This document shows positions 9,679 to 17,399 of a stretch of 64,000 bases of DNA, in pieces. Below the pieces are notes generated by a model. The model saw only the letters and a list, made by a program, of their open reading frames with translations. It had not been told where the DNA came from and did not search any database. This DNA is from Thalassotalea psychrophila. Lineage in GTDB: Bacteria > Pseudomonadota > Gammaproteobacteria > Enterobacterales > Alteromonadaceae. The DNA lies in NCBI RefSeq assembly GCF_031583595.1, contig NZ_CP134145.1:3658001-3722000 (forward strand), in the 5' to 3' direction. The position numbers and the translations under genes were made by a program. Numbering within the stretch: the stretch's first letter is position 1; each line of letters opens with the position of its first letter.

Positions 9679-11175
9679 ATGAATCTAAGAAAATCCGTAT
9701 TAACACTCAGTTTACTCGCATTGACTCAAGTCGCATGTTCAAGTACAGAAAATGAATCTATTAGTAGTGTAAACAGCCTTTCTGTTCCAGAGAATATTAC
9801 CACGCCAAACATTGTAAGAACTCAAGCCGTTGGTGATTTAAATTTTACAGATGGTTACCCGTCCGATGAAACCATGAGTAAGGTGCAACGCTACATGTTT
9901 GTACAGCGTGCTGTTAATGCGTTTGTCGATGGTATTCCAATTAGTTCAATGCATGCCATGCTAGAAGGTGGTAAGTCTCTTGGTGGAAAAGCTAATCAAT
10001 CGGTACTTATCAGTGAAAGTTTAATAGATAAAAATAGTTTATGGCTTACTCCAAATTCAACAACACCTTATATCTCTATTGAAGTAGATGTAAAAAATGG
10101 TCCTGTTGTTTTAGATATAAACAGCGCAGTTTTAGGGCTGGTCGATGATGCTTTTTTCAAATATGTCGGTGATATTGGTTTAGGCAACCCAAAAGATAAA
10201 GGCAAAGGTGGTAAATATTTATTAGTACATGACAGCTTTGAAGGTGAAATACCTAGTGGCTTTATTGTACTGAAAACGCCAACTTATCGAAACTGGGTGC
10301 CAATGCGTTTAAATAGCACAAAAGATGTAAAACAGTTTAAAGATACGTTTAAAATGCATCCGTTAGGACAAGAGCCTAAGATGGACTTCATCGATTTTAG
10401 TAGCGTGAAATATAATACGATTCACGCTAACAACGAAGACTTTTATCGCGAACTAAATGCAGTCATTCAGTACGAGCCTATTACCGCAGGCGACTCACAC
10501 TACCGAGGTTTAATTGCAGAAATCGGTATTGAGAAAGGAAAAGAATTTAACCCGCAAGGAGAGCAACTAGCAGCATTAAAAGAAGCCGCTGGTATTGCTA
10601 ATGTTCATGCTCGTAATGAAGCGTTCCGCCCTACCAATAAAGACGTTTATTTTTATGGTGACGATCGAAACTGGTTTTTACCGTTTGGTAGCACCATGTC
10701 TCACGAGTTTACCAAAGACGGCAAAGTATTTATTGATGATAAAACAGCCTTTCATTACATAGCGACAGGTATCACGCCATTAATGACAGCACAATTTGAT
10801 GGTGCGGGAAGCTCTTATCTTGTTACTACGCAAGACGAAAAAGGCGCAGCCCTAGACGGTAATGAAACCTATACTATTACCTTACCACCTACCCCACCAA
10901 TGAAACGTTTTTGGAGCTTTATGGTATACGACAACCAAACTCGTAGCATCTTGCCGACAGAGCAGCGTTCAGGTGGATTTGATAGCACAGGTGAAGTTGC
11001 AAAAAATCAAGACGGCTCAGTAACAGTCACCTTTTCACCTACTAAGCCAGAAGGCAAAGTAAATTGGGTGCAGACACTATCAAATAAAGGTTTTTTCGTG
11101 ATGTTTAGAATGTACTCTCCAACTCAAGAGTGGCATGACCGAAAATACATGATAGGCGATTTAATCAAACAGTAA
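9679..11175 (+). CDS. DUF1254/DUF1214 domain lipoprotein
   Basis: The 498-residue protein begins with a lipoprotein signal (LSLLALTQVAC, likely lipidated on Cys20). The DUF1254 region follows (about 50-180, with QRYMFVQRAVNAFVDGIP and TPNSTTPYISIEVDV). The C-terminal DUF1214 region (about 330-490) has NWFLPFGSTMS, PPMKRFWSFMVYDNQTRS and MFRMYSPT. Such proteins are widespread in Proteobacteria. They are exported and have no firmly known reaction. It is the only plus-strand gene in the left part of the island and lies between the arms of the 7389/11263 inverted repeat. AAGG is well placed before the ATG. Confidence 0.85.
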   Translation: MNLRKSVLTLSLLALTQVACSSTENESISSVNSLSVPENITTPNIVRTQAVGDLNFTDGYPSDETMSKVQRYMFVQRAVNAFVDGIPISSMHAMLEGGKSLGGKANQSVLISESLIDKNSLWLTPNSTTPYISIEVDVKNGPVVLDINSAVLGLVDDAFFKYVGDIGLGNPKDKGKGGKYLLVHDSFEGEIPSGFIVLKTPTYRNWVPMRLNSTKDVKQFKDTFKMHPLGQEPKMDFIDFSSVKYNTIHANNEDFYRELNAVIQYEPITAGDSHYRGLIAEIGIEKGKEFNPQGEQLAALKEAAGIANVHARNEAFRPTNKDVYFYGDDRNWFLPFGSTMSHEFTKDGKVFIDDKTAFHYIATGITPLMTAQFDGAGSSYLVTTQDEKGAALDGNETYTITLPPTPPMKRFWSFMVYDNQTRSILPTEQRSGGFDSTGEVAKNQDGSVTVTFSPTKPEGKVNWVQTLSNKGFFVMFRMYSPTQEWHDRKYMIGDLIKQ

Positions 11176-11262
11176 AAATGAGACGCCATGAAGGTCAATT
11201 TACTTTCATGGCTGACTCAATATAGAGCAATAATCACTCTATTTGAGCTTAAAAGACTATAC

Positions 11263-11464
11263 TTGGCACTGAACGACCGGATCAAGCCTGACATTTTGCT
11301 TTCCTTTTTAGAACCAAATCGAATAACGGGAAAGCCGGAACTTAAAAGTTTCAAACGTCTGCTTTCTGGAATCTCCTATAGTTTCCATCGTAAGCCAGTA
11401 TTAAGATTTTAAGTGGACCTTGAAGAACAATAGCCCAAACCAAACCGTCAGCAAAGTGGCATAA
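11263..11464 (+). repeat. Inverted repeat, right copy (partner 7389-7602)
   Basis: This is the second copy of the diverged repeat described at 7389. It includes most of a 74-codon open frame (11188-11412), but the corresponding left copy has no equivalent frame and no ribosome site precedes it, so it is treated as non-coding. The rest of the gene-free stretch 11176-11657 holds the hairpin at 11501 and the leader of the gene at 11658. Confidence 0.7.
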
Positions 11465-11500
11465 ATTGACTACAGTATTGAATCGCAACCCGTCCGCTGC

Positions 11501-11548
11501 TCGCTCTATGGAGACATTAACCTTTTCAATAAGTTAATGTCAACTTTG
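11501..11548. repeat. Conserved intergenic hairpin, copy 2
   Basis: The stem GACATTAAC/GTTAATGTC (11513-11521 with 11533-11541) has an 11-base loop. It is the direct-repeat partner of 8408-8455, with a compensatory A-T for C-G change in the stem. It stands about 110 bases upstream of the restriction-type gene. Confidence 0.7.
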
Positions 11549-11657
11549 CAGCATTAACTTGATAATCTATATCAAGTAGGGATAGCATAGTTAAAGTTTT
11601 ACGCAACTAATTTAGCTAATAAAGCGTTTTTTGATCAATCAATAATACGGATAAGTA

Positions 11658-12968
11658 ATGACTAGCAAACTTACAATAGGTACATCAGGAAGGATACTAA
11701 AGTTTTATCGACTCATAGAGGGGATGACGTCGGACTATATAAACAATGCTGTAATAGAGTACGAACTTAAAGATGGGTTAATCGAAAGTTATGGGCCCTC
11801 AACAGGCTTTGACTTAAAGATCGAAGGTAAATTTTACCCACCAAAAGCGATATTGGGTCTGGCCGTTAGTAATTACTTAGGCGAACCTATCCTTGCAAGT
11901 CACTTTAGTGGTGGTAAAGGCTCTGATTGTTTCAGGCTGCTTGAATTATTAGATTACGAGATTGTAGATAAATATCTTACCAAAGCCAGGGAAGAGTTGA
12001 TCACCTATGCTGAATATTCACGACTAGACTTACATAATATTTTTGATGCTGATTCAAATTTCACTGTTGGTTCTGGTAAGTGGGGCTTACAAGGTATTGT
12101 AAGATTGAACCCTAGTTTAGGTGATTTTGCTTTTTTAGTAACATTGAAAGGGTCGAATGTTTATCATGATAAATTGAGCAAAGATGGATATTTGTTCTGG
12201 TTGTCACAATCAAAGCAAAAATTATCTGATCCAATGATAAAACATTTTATAAATTTTGATCATCATAATAATCATATCTTGTTATTTTCTCGACCTACCG
12301 AAGATGATGACTATACATTTTTTGGTAAAGTCAGGTTTGACAGCTATGACCCCAAGAGCAGCGAGCCCGTTAATATAAATTGGGAGTTGGAGAATAAATA
12401 CTTTCCCAATAGAGTACTTGAAAAATTTGATAGTTACTTGAGCGAGCCCTTTGTAGGTAAAGTTCTCCCTAAGTTAGTTCCTGTAGAGGATGATAAGCAA
12501 AGGCCTAAAGCTACCAAACCTAAAACGTCAAAGAAGAGGGCTAAGCCCAATAAAGTAGATTGGGAAGCTAAATGGTTAAGACAAAATGAAATAGGCATGC
12601 TTGGTGAGGCTCTTATATTGGAGTTTGAGCGTCACCGTTTGATTGAAGCCGGCTGCGAGGACTTAGCTAATAAAATCCAATACATAGCATCTGTTGATGA
12701 CTCTGCTGGGTACGATATACTTTCTTTCGATCACAGTACTAGTAACCCTATTCAGATTGAAGTTAAAACAACAACAGGTAGTTTGTATTCGGATTTTTAT
12801 ATAACGGACAATGAAGTTGAAAAAGCCAAAGAGTATGGTTCTAGTTATTGGATTTATAGAGTCTACAATCTTGAATACAAGAGTGGTAGTAAAGTTAGAC
12901 GCATACAAGCACCATTTGATGAAAAGCTAACTTTAAAGCCTCAAACCTATAAAGCGAAGCTTATATAG
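11658..12968 (+). CDS. Probable modification-dependent (type IV) restriction endonuclease, DUF3427 + DUF3883
   Basis: Three parts are visible in 436 residues. The N-terminal region (about 20-90) with YPPKAILGLAVSNYLG resembles the head domain of ScoMcrA-type restriction enzymes. The middle (about 110-265) has the DUF3427 pattern: FTVGSGKWGLQGIVRL, LFWLSQSK, NHILLFSRP and FFGKVRF. That domain is often found on helicases and is related to modified-base readers. After a lysine-rich linker, the C-terminal DUF3883 domain (about 310-415) has GYDILSF and QIEVKTT, matching a PD-(D/E)xK nuclease core (D, then E-x-K). I infer that it cuts foreign DNA carrying modified bases. It abuts a convergent small gene with no gap and lies in a mobile island, as expected for defence cargo. 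Confidence 0.75.
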   Translation: MTSKLTIGTSGRILKFYRLIEGMTSDYINNAVIEYELKDGLIESYGPSTGFDLKIEGKFYPPKAILGLAVSNYLGEPILASHFSGGKGSDCFRLLELLDYEIVDKYLTKAREELITYAEYSRLDLHNIFDADSNFTVGSGKWGLQGIVRLNPSLGDFAFLVTLKGSNVYHDKLSKDGYLFWLSQSKQKLSDPMIKHFINFDHHNNHILLFSRPTEDDDYTFFGKVRFDSYDPKSSEPVNINWELENKYFPNRVLEKFDSYLSEPFVGKVLPKLVPVEDDKQRPKATKPKTSKKRAKPNKVDWEAKWLRQNEIGMLGEALILEFERHRLIEAGCEDLANKIQYIASVDDSAGYDILSFDHSTSNPIQIEVKTTTGSLYSDFYITDNEVEKAKEYGSSYWIYRVYNLEYKSGSKVRRIQAPFDEKLTLKPQTYKAKLI

Positions 12969-13226
12969 TTATAACCAATATGTGTGCTTTGCCTTTAGCT
13001 TCAATTGAGTGCCAAACATGCGAGCTTTCTTTCGTTCAAGAATGAGTAGCTCATCTTCTGGGCATTCACTATTCATCGCTACATGTGCTTCAGCTTGCTT
13101 TAAACTTCCGAAGTGACAGATTATCTTATCTAGGCTAGATGACTTCACAAATGGCTCTGAATTGCCGTTTACGAGTGATATCCATGTTTGTACTAAAGTC
13201 ACGGGGACTTTGATTGGCTTATCCAT
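12969..13226 (-). CDS. Hypothetical small protein
   Basis: This is an 85-residue protein of unknown function. The frame is open further upstream, but the ATG at 13224-13226 has an AGGA ribosome site at proper spacing and gives MDKPIKVPVTLVQTW. Its stop codon abuts the stop of the convergent restriction-type gene exactly. The protein is mixed and basic towards the end (LERKKARMFGTQLKLKAKH), with no membrane segment. Confidence 0.55.
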   Translation of the reverse strand: MDKPIKVPVTLVQTWISLVNGNSEPFVKSSSLDKIICHFGSLKQAEAHVAMNSECPEDELLILERKKARMFGTQLKLKAKHTYWL

Positions 13227-13348
13227 AAGAGCTTGTCCTTTATGTTTACGGAGCCTTAAGCCTAGCAGAATGCTTGTAACTATCAAATTAGGCCAAGTGG
13301 AGTTGGTGTGTTATGTTTTAATCATCAAAAATGGATAAGTGATAGAGC

Positions 13349-13552
13349 ATGGATCCAAATAATAATGTGACCCCTGACGTAACAGAAAAACCTAAATACG
13401 AACCGGTACCTATATTCGTTACATATGCCCGCCCAAGCAGCCCAAACTATAAACCTGAATCGTTGATAGAGAAGTTCAAGCGTATATATTCAATCAAGAT
13501 TTGGTTGTTCATTAAGAAGATCAAACGTAAGATCTTGAGGCTGATTAGCTAA
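13349..13552 (+). CDS. Hypothetical small basic protein
   Basis: This 67-codon frame has a proline-rich first half (MDPNNNVTPDVTEKPKYEP) and a very lysine- and isoleucine-rich C-terminus (IKIWLFIKKIKRKILRLIS) that could be an amphipathic helix binding membrane or nucleic acid. The ribosome site is weak. Coding status is uncertain; I recognise no family. Confidence 0.35.
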   Translation: MDPNNNVTPDVTEKPKYEPVPIFVTYARPSSPNYKPESLIEKFKRIYSIKIWLFIKKIKRKILRLIS

Positions 13553-13724
13553 CCTAGCCGGCTTAAGGTCAATCGTAGACCAAACGGGTTGGACTGTTGT
13601 CGAGTGCCACATTGCTGCATATTTTCTATATTAAAAAGATTGTATACGGATTAGCTTTTTTATCGATAACGCTTTGTTAATTTTCACTATGAGTTTACGA
13701 ATGAACTTTAGCAACTTGTATTCG

Positions 13725-14108
13725 TTACCATGCTTCACTTTCGTTTGGGACTAGATCAATTAGATCGATCTCGAGCGTCCCTTGTTCAGAATTACCTGAT
13801 GCCTCCAATTGCGCTCTAACAGGGGCTGTGGAAGTTCCATCCCTTGGAATAACAAGGATACTGTATTGATGACTCATAGAGTTAAAGAAACTCTGCAAAT
13901 TCAACTCTAGGGAAGTTCCGCAAATGAAAAGAACATCCCAAAGACGTGCATTTTGCTCTTGAAAACCTTGTTCATCAGTGTTTTTTTGCTCCCAATGCAC
14001 ACATAAATTCCACAACTTCTGTGTTAAAAAGACGGGCGCGCCTATTGTGTTGAAGCCATAACCTACATCCGCTGCAGTTTCTGACACATCAATGAGCTCT
14101 GAATCCAT
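13725..14108 (-). CDS. DUF6573-like cassette protein
   Basis: The 127-residue protein has LIDVSETAADVGYGF, TQKLWNLCVHWEQKN, ARLWDVLFIC and VIPRDG in order. This is the pattern I associate with the DUF6573 family of plasmid- and phage-borne proteins of unknown function. It is the leftmost member of the minus-strand cassette-like array. Its start lies 35 bases from the attC-like site at 14143. A degenerate site may follow it near 13667-13730. Confidence 0.6.
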   Translation of the reverse strand: MDSELIDVSETAADVGYGFNTIGAPVFLTQKLWNLCVHWEQKNTDEQGFQEQNARLWDVLFICGTSLELNLQSFFNSMSHQYSILVIPRDGTSTAPVRAQLEASGNSEQGTLEIDLIDLVPNESEAW

Positions 14109-14142
14109 GATCGATATTATCCTTTTGGTGAAAACGCATCAC

Positions 14143-14235
14143 GCTCAAATAACGAGCTATGAAATAGTTGGCTAAAGTTATCGACTAAGGAGCAAAAACC
14201 AACTGTTTTTTGTCCTTTTGAATGACCTGTTAGGC
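14143..14235 (-). repeat. attC-like recombination site D
   Basis: GTTAGGC (14229-14235) overlaps the stop of the gene at 14230 and corresponds to R''. The other end is GCTCAAA (14143-14149), one mismatch from the R' core. Inner arms AGTTGG (14166-14171) and CCAACT (14199-14204) are complementary. The GAAATAGTTGGCTAAA stretch is nearly identical to site A, so both belong to one site family. Confidence 0.65.
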
Positions 14236-14631
14236 CTTTTTGAAACGCTTAGCTTTGGCAATGCTTGGCATAGCTAGTTGTCTATATGCAACTGTTACAT
14301 CTTGAAGTTTTATGCCGAATTCTTTTACTTCTTCGTTAGACCAATTATCAGGGTTTAACCAGTATTCTGATTTGTGTTCACAAGCCATAGCTAGCTCTTC
14401 ATCAATATGCCTTATTGGTATTGCCGCTGCGCCCCAATATTTAACTAATTGAGCTTCTGTTTCTTGATTTCGTTCAGAGCCAGAATCAAGAGAGCGATAA
14501 TATATTTTTGTTTCTTGAAGTGCAGTTGATATTGCTCGTAAAGCGCTATCTTTCAATTCACGTTTTTCTTTAGATAAAGTAGCAATAGGCCCCATTAGAG
14601 CGATTAATTTTGTTACTAAAAACTCAAGCAC
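14230..14631 (-). CDS. Hypothetical cassette protein
   Basis: This soluble, helical 133-residue protein contains AALRAISTALQ-like helices, AAAIPIRHIDEELA and YWLNPDNWSNEEVKEFG. I recall similar hypothetical proteins in integron cassettes, but no function is known. The frame has an upstream ATG at 14661, but that lies inside the attC-like core. The GTG at 14629-14631 is preceded by AAGGAG and is the better start. Confidence 0.65.
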   Translation of the reverse strand: MLEFLVTKLIALMGPIATLSKEKRELKDSALRAISTALQETKIYYRSLDSGSERNQETEAQLVKYWGAAAIPIRHIDEELAMACEHKSEYWLNPDNWSNEEVKEFGIKLQDVTVAYRQLAMPSIAKAKRFKKA

Positions 14632-14648
14632 TGAATTCTCCTTAAAAT

Positions 14649-14749
14649 GCCTAACACCCATTTAAGGGGGTGATAATAGTTTGCTAAAATGTGTACCGAA
14701 GCGAAACAGAGCAAACTGTTAGCAGTCCCGCTTTAAACTATTGTTAGGT
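14649..14749 (-). repeat. attC-like recombination site C
   Basis: Outer cores GCCTAAC (14649-14655) and GTTAGGT (14743-14749) are complementary. Inner arms AGTTTGCT (14678-14685) and AGCAAACT (14710-14717) are perfectly complementary. The R'' core lies within the last codons of the gene at 14733. It is the clearest of the four sites. Confidence 0.75.
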
Positions 14750-15233
14750 TTATATTTGCAACCCAAGCTTTAATTACTATATCTAAAGGGTTAACGGTAA
14801 AAAGTATAGCTGCCAAACGGTGATTACCATCCATTACACTAAAACCATCATTTATCCTTGTAAGAATTATAGGCGTCGGAATATTTCCATGCTCTTTTAT
14901 ATAGGAAACACATGACTGAAATCTCTCTTTGGTATTTTCTACATTAGCGGTGTCGGTTAGTTTGCCATAAGCGGCATTACCAACAATAGCCGTGGCCATA
15001 GAAATACTGCCATTTGTAAATTTACTTTGAGGCAAATTAATATCGATTAATTCCCACGTACAATCAATCCATTGCCGCAAGGTGAAATCAATGCCTAATA
15101 CATAGCGCCAATTAGTGGCCTGTAAATCATCTTCAACAGTTTTGAATGGCCATCCTTTACCTTCAATTAATGGTGCTAACCATATTTCAAAAACCTCATC
15201 AGGCATATTTGGAAAAAACTCACGAGGCTTCAT
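14733..15233 (-). CDS. Hypothetical cassette protein with ParB-like DGNHR motif
   Basis: The 166-residue protein has PTPIILTRINDGFSVMDGNHRLAAILF near its C-terminus. The DGNHRLAA segment matches the GxHR-type motif of ParB/sulfiredoxin-fold domains, which can bind or hydrolyse nucleotides. The N-terminal two thirds has no recognised family. Whether it has catalytic activity is unknown. The last codons contain the R'' core of the attC-like site C, and the start is only six bases from site B. Confidence 0.65.
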   Translation of the reverse strand: MKPREFFPNMPDEVFEIWLAPLIEGKGWPFKTVEDDLQATNWRYVLGIDFTLRQWIDCTWELIDINLPQSKFTNGSISMATAIVGNAAYGKLTDTANVENTKERFQSCVSYIKEHGNIPTPIILTRINDGFSVMDGNHRLAAILFTVNPLDIVIKAWVANINLTIV

Positions 15234-15238
15234 TTTAA

Positions 15239-15302
15239 ACCTAAAGCCAAGCTAAGGAGCGAAGTGCGCAGCACTTTGTCCAGCTTGCGTGTTTTGTTAG
15301 GC
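15239..15302 (-). repeat. attC-like recombination site B
   Basis: GTTAGGC (15296-15302) directly abuts the stop codon of the gene at 15303. The opposite core is ACCTAAA (15239-15245), one mismatch from consensus. CCAAGCT and AGCTTG inner arms flank a strong AAGTGC/GCACTT stem. It is 64 bases long, near the short end for attC. Confidence 0.65.
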
Positions 15303-15965
15303 CTAGTGCGGAAATATGTTGTCATTAAAATTTGCTGCTTTAGCCTGATTTATAACATTTAGTGCTGCAGGGGTAACTTGATACTGCCCCGTAGCAGCAT
15401 CGAAGTTTACCATGAGATTATCAGTTAGATAGCCCGCCCACGACTCAAAAGGATAGTTTGTACCCTCCGGCGCACTAGCCACAAATTGGTTATAGAACGC
15501 CACAGCTTGCGTAGGTGTTAGTGGACTATCTTGCAGAGCTTTAAGAAACCGGAACTGGCTACCAAAAATAGTGTTACTGACATACTTTAAGAAGAAGTGA
15601 CTGGCTAAGTTGGCTGCATCTTGGTTTTGCGCAGAAAGTTGCTGCATATGTGCACGCATTCCCTCAATCTGCTCTGGTGTGGCAGGTGTGCCTGTACTTT
15701 GATTAAGCTCTACTGCTGCCCCACCTGCGGAGACACTTTTGATGCGGCCTATTGCTTCGACAAGTTTATGCATGACGCTACGAATACCGTCACTAAAAAT
15801 GGCGCATAAAAGTAGCACCACACCCCAAGGTATCATTGTTTCGGAAAATCTAATGAAGTGTTCTGCTTCGGAGGGATGAAGGACAACCAATGCAAGAGGA
15901 AGTCCAAGCAAACCAAGAAGCATTGTGTACAAAATAAATTCGACGATTATTGTTAATATTTTCAT
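15303..15965 (-). CDS. Hypothetical membrane-anchored cassette protein
   Basis: This 220-residue protein has two membrane segments at the N-terminus (IIVEFILYTMLLGLLGLPLALVV and WGVVLLLCAIFSDGI), followed by a soluble helical domain with no recognised family. The frame is open 28 codons further upstream, but that part lies inside the attC-like site A, so the ATG at 15963-15965 is chosen. It is cassette-like: its stop codon touches the R'' core of site B. Confidence 0.65.
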   Translation of the reverse strand: MKILTIIVEFILYTMLLGLLGLPLALVVLHPSEAEHFIRFSETMIPWGVVLLLCAIFSDGIRSVMHKLVEAIGRIKSVSAGGAAVELNQSTGTPATPEQIEGMRAHMQQLSAQNQDAANLASHFFLKYVSNTIFGSQFRFLKALQDSPLTPTQAVAFYNQFVASAPEGTNYPFESWAGYLTDNLMVNFDAATGQYQVTPAALNVINQAKAANFNDNIFPH

Positions 15966-15983
15966 AGTTCGATTCTTTTGTGG

Positions 15984-16070
15984 GCCTAACGCCTTACTAA
16001 GCGGCGCGAAATAGTTGGCTAAATTTTCCGAGGAACGAGCACGAGCCAACTGTTTAGCATACGTTTGAGT
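15984..16070 (-). repeat. attC-like recombination site A
   Basis: The outer core GCCTAAC (15984-15990) faces a degenerate TTTGAGT (16064-16070). Inner arms AGTTGGCT (16013-16020) and AGCCAACT (16044-16051) are perfectly complementary. The site lies between the stop of the gene at 16089 and the start of the gene ending at 15965, as in a cassette array. Confidence 0.7.
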
Positions 16071-16088
16071 AACTTATACATAGGCTTG

Positions 16089-16526
16089 CTATAAGTAATT
16101 AATTGGCCTTGGTGATTTATAATTTAAGTCGCGGTTTGCACATCTGCAACTTAAACAATTCCATGGTTTAGTTCCGCCACCTTGTAGCCGAATTAATTGT
16201 TGTTCTTTATCGTAGCATTTCTGACAAAAAGGTCCGTCCTTTTGATCATCGACTTTTACAAAATAATATGGCTTTTCCCAAATCACTGCTTTTTTTGTAG
16301 CTAATTGATTAACCAATTCGGTGATTTTTTGCTCTTTATCAAACAATAGTGCTTGCACATCGGCAAGGTCAATTTTTGCATCAGCTAAAGCACTAATTAA
16401 TTCAGCAAATTGTAATTTTACTTCTGCCTTTTCAAGGGAAGTGCCACTATTTTTTATTAACCTAGCTATATCTGCAGCAGTTTTTATGCTCCCTAGGGCT
16501 GCGCCGATCATTGCTATATCAGTCAT
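16089..16526 (-). CDS. Hypothetical protein with C-terminal zinc-ribbon-like cysteines
   Basis: The 145-residue protein has a helical N-terminal half (SIKTAADIARLIKNSGTSL, AEVKLQFAELISALADAK, then a short coiled coil). Its C-terminus has two CxxC pairs (FCQKCYD and WNCLSCRC) likely to bind zinc. This arrangement is common in phage- and island-borne hypothetical proteins. AAGGAG precedes the ATG. It is the first gene of the minus-strand attC-separated run, with no attC-like site clearly visible upstream of it. Confidence 0.7.
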   Translation of the reverse strand: MTDIAMIGAALGSIKTAADIARLIKNSGTSLEKAEVKLQFAELISALADAKIDLADVQALLFDKEQKITELVNQLATKKAVIWEKPYYFVKVDDQKDGPFCQKCYDKEQQLIRLQGGGTKPWNCLSCRCANRDLNYKSPRPINYL

Positions 16527-16807
16527 GTTATCTCCTTATGTACAATAGTTTTATTAAGTGGAAAAATGTATGGAAGACGGAATTATTACACCTATCAACA
16601 AAGTTTATTTTGTCTACAGCAAGCTTGAAGTAAGTGACCCAAGATTAGTCTAAGTGGAAGTTAACTATCTGCTAACGTAAGCTTATCCTACTGATATTGA
16701 GGGTATTGTCAATGACCCCAGATAGTATTGGTAGCCACATTAAAAGACTAATAATTAAAGCGAACACAGCCAATGTAATGGCTCTTCAACTTGATCTTAG
16801 TGCATCA

Positions 16808-17341
16808 TTAATCATCATCCCTTGGCAATGGTGAGTCGTTTGTACTTTCACCGGCCTCTTTCGATATTTCAGCAATCAAGTTGGTGATAGTCATTGCTCC
16901 ACCAATCTCGGACTTATCAACAAACAAGGCCAGCATTTTACCTAATTGCTCTTGGATTCGTATTGCTGCACCTAAATCTGTTTCTTTAACTTGCGCTTCT
17001 ATAAATTCACCATTGAATGATGCAACTTTATGCACTTGTCCATCGCCAAACGCCAATTCAAGCAACTTAAACTGGTTTCGTAACCAATCTTGCTTGGTAT
17101 AACTTAACTCTTCGAATGCTTTTGCTGATGAACTCTCAAGCAATGACTTGTAGTAAGTCTTAACGGGTACATTTCGCATACATCGTTTTGCTGCGTTATT
17201 AATAGTTTGTTGTGTTGAGTTATCGCATTTATAGCCTGCTAACTCATATGCCTCGGATTGTATTTTACCCTTGGCGCATAACTCAGCAAATAACTTTTGT
17301 TTTGGGTTAAGTTTAGTTGCCAGGTTAATTGAATCGGTCAT
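16808..17341 (-). CDS. Terminase small subunit-like protein
   Basis: The 177-residue protein starts at the ATG at 17339-17341, which has AGGGA upstream; the longer frame would run back into the preceding gene. LNPKQKLFAELCAKGKIQSEAYELAGY matches the N-terminal helix-turn-helix region of phage terminase small subunits, which recognise packaging sites. No large terminase, portal or capsid gene is present. A lone small terminase in an island with an integrase and an excisionase is a hallmark of phage satellites that redirect helper-phage packaging. That role is inferred here. Confidence 0.7.
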   Translation of the reverse strand: MTDSINLATKLNPKQKLFAELCAKGKIQSEAYELAGYKCDNSTQQTINNAAKRCMRNVPVKTYYKSLLESSSAKAFEELSYTKQDWLRNQFKLLELAFGDGQVHKVASFNGEFIEAQVKETDLGAAIRIQEQLGKMLALFVDKSEIGGAMTITNLIAEISKEAGESTNDSPLPRDDD

Positions 17342-17399
17342 CAGTTTTATTCCCTGTGTTGTGTTCGTTGAATTGAGTTCGCATACATCGCTTTGTAGC

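Noticed and set aside
11188..11412. 74-codon plus-strand open frame after the DUF1254 gene
   Set aside because: It has no ribosome site. Most of it lies in the right copy of the inverted repeat, and the left copy shows no matching frame.
13667..13730. Fifth attC-like site after the 13725 gene
   Set aside because: Outer words resemble each other (GATAACG and CGTTACC), but inner complementary arms are weak, so it was mentioned but not annotated.
13349..14108. Toxin-antitoxin pair in the cassette region
   Set aside because: The small proteins match no known toxin or antitoxin family that I recognise, and gene orientation and spacing do not fit a pair.
16527..16807. attI site for the cassette-like array
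   Set aside because: A GTTAGCA-like core occurs near 16670, but no integron integrase is in the window and no clear attI layout was found, so it was not called.
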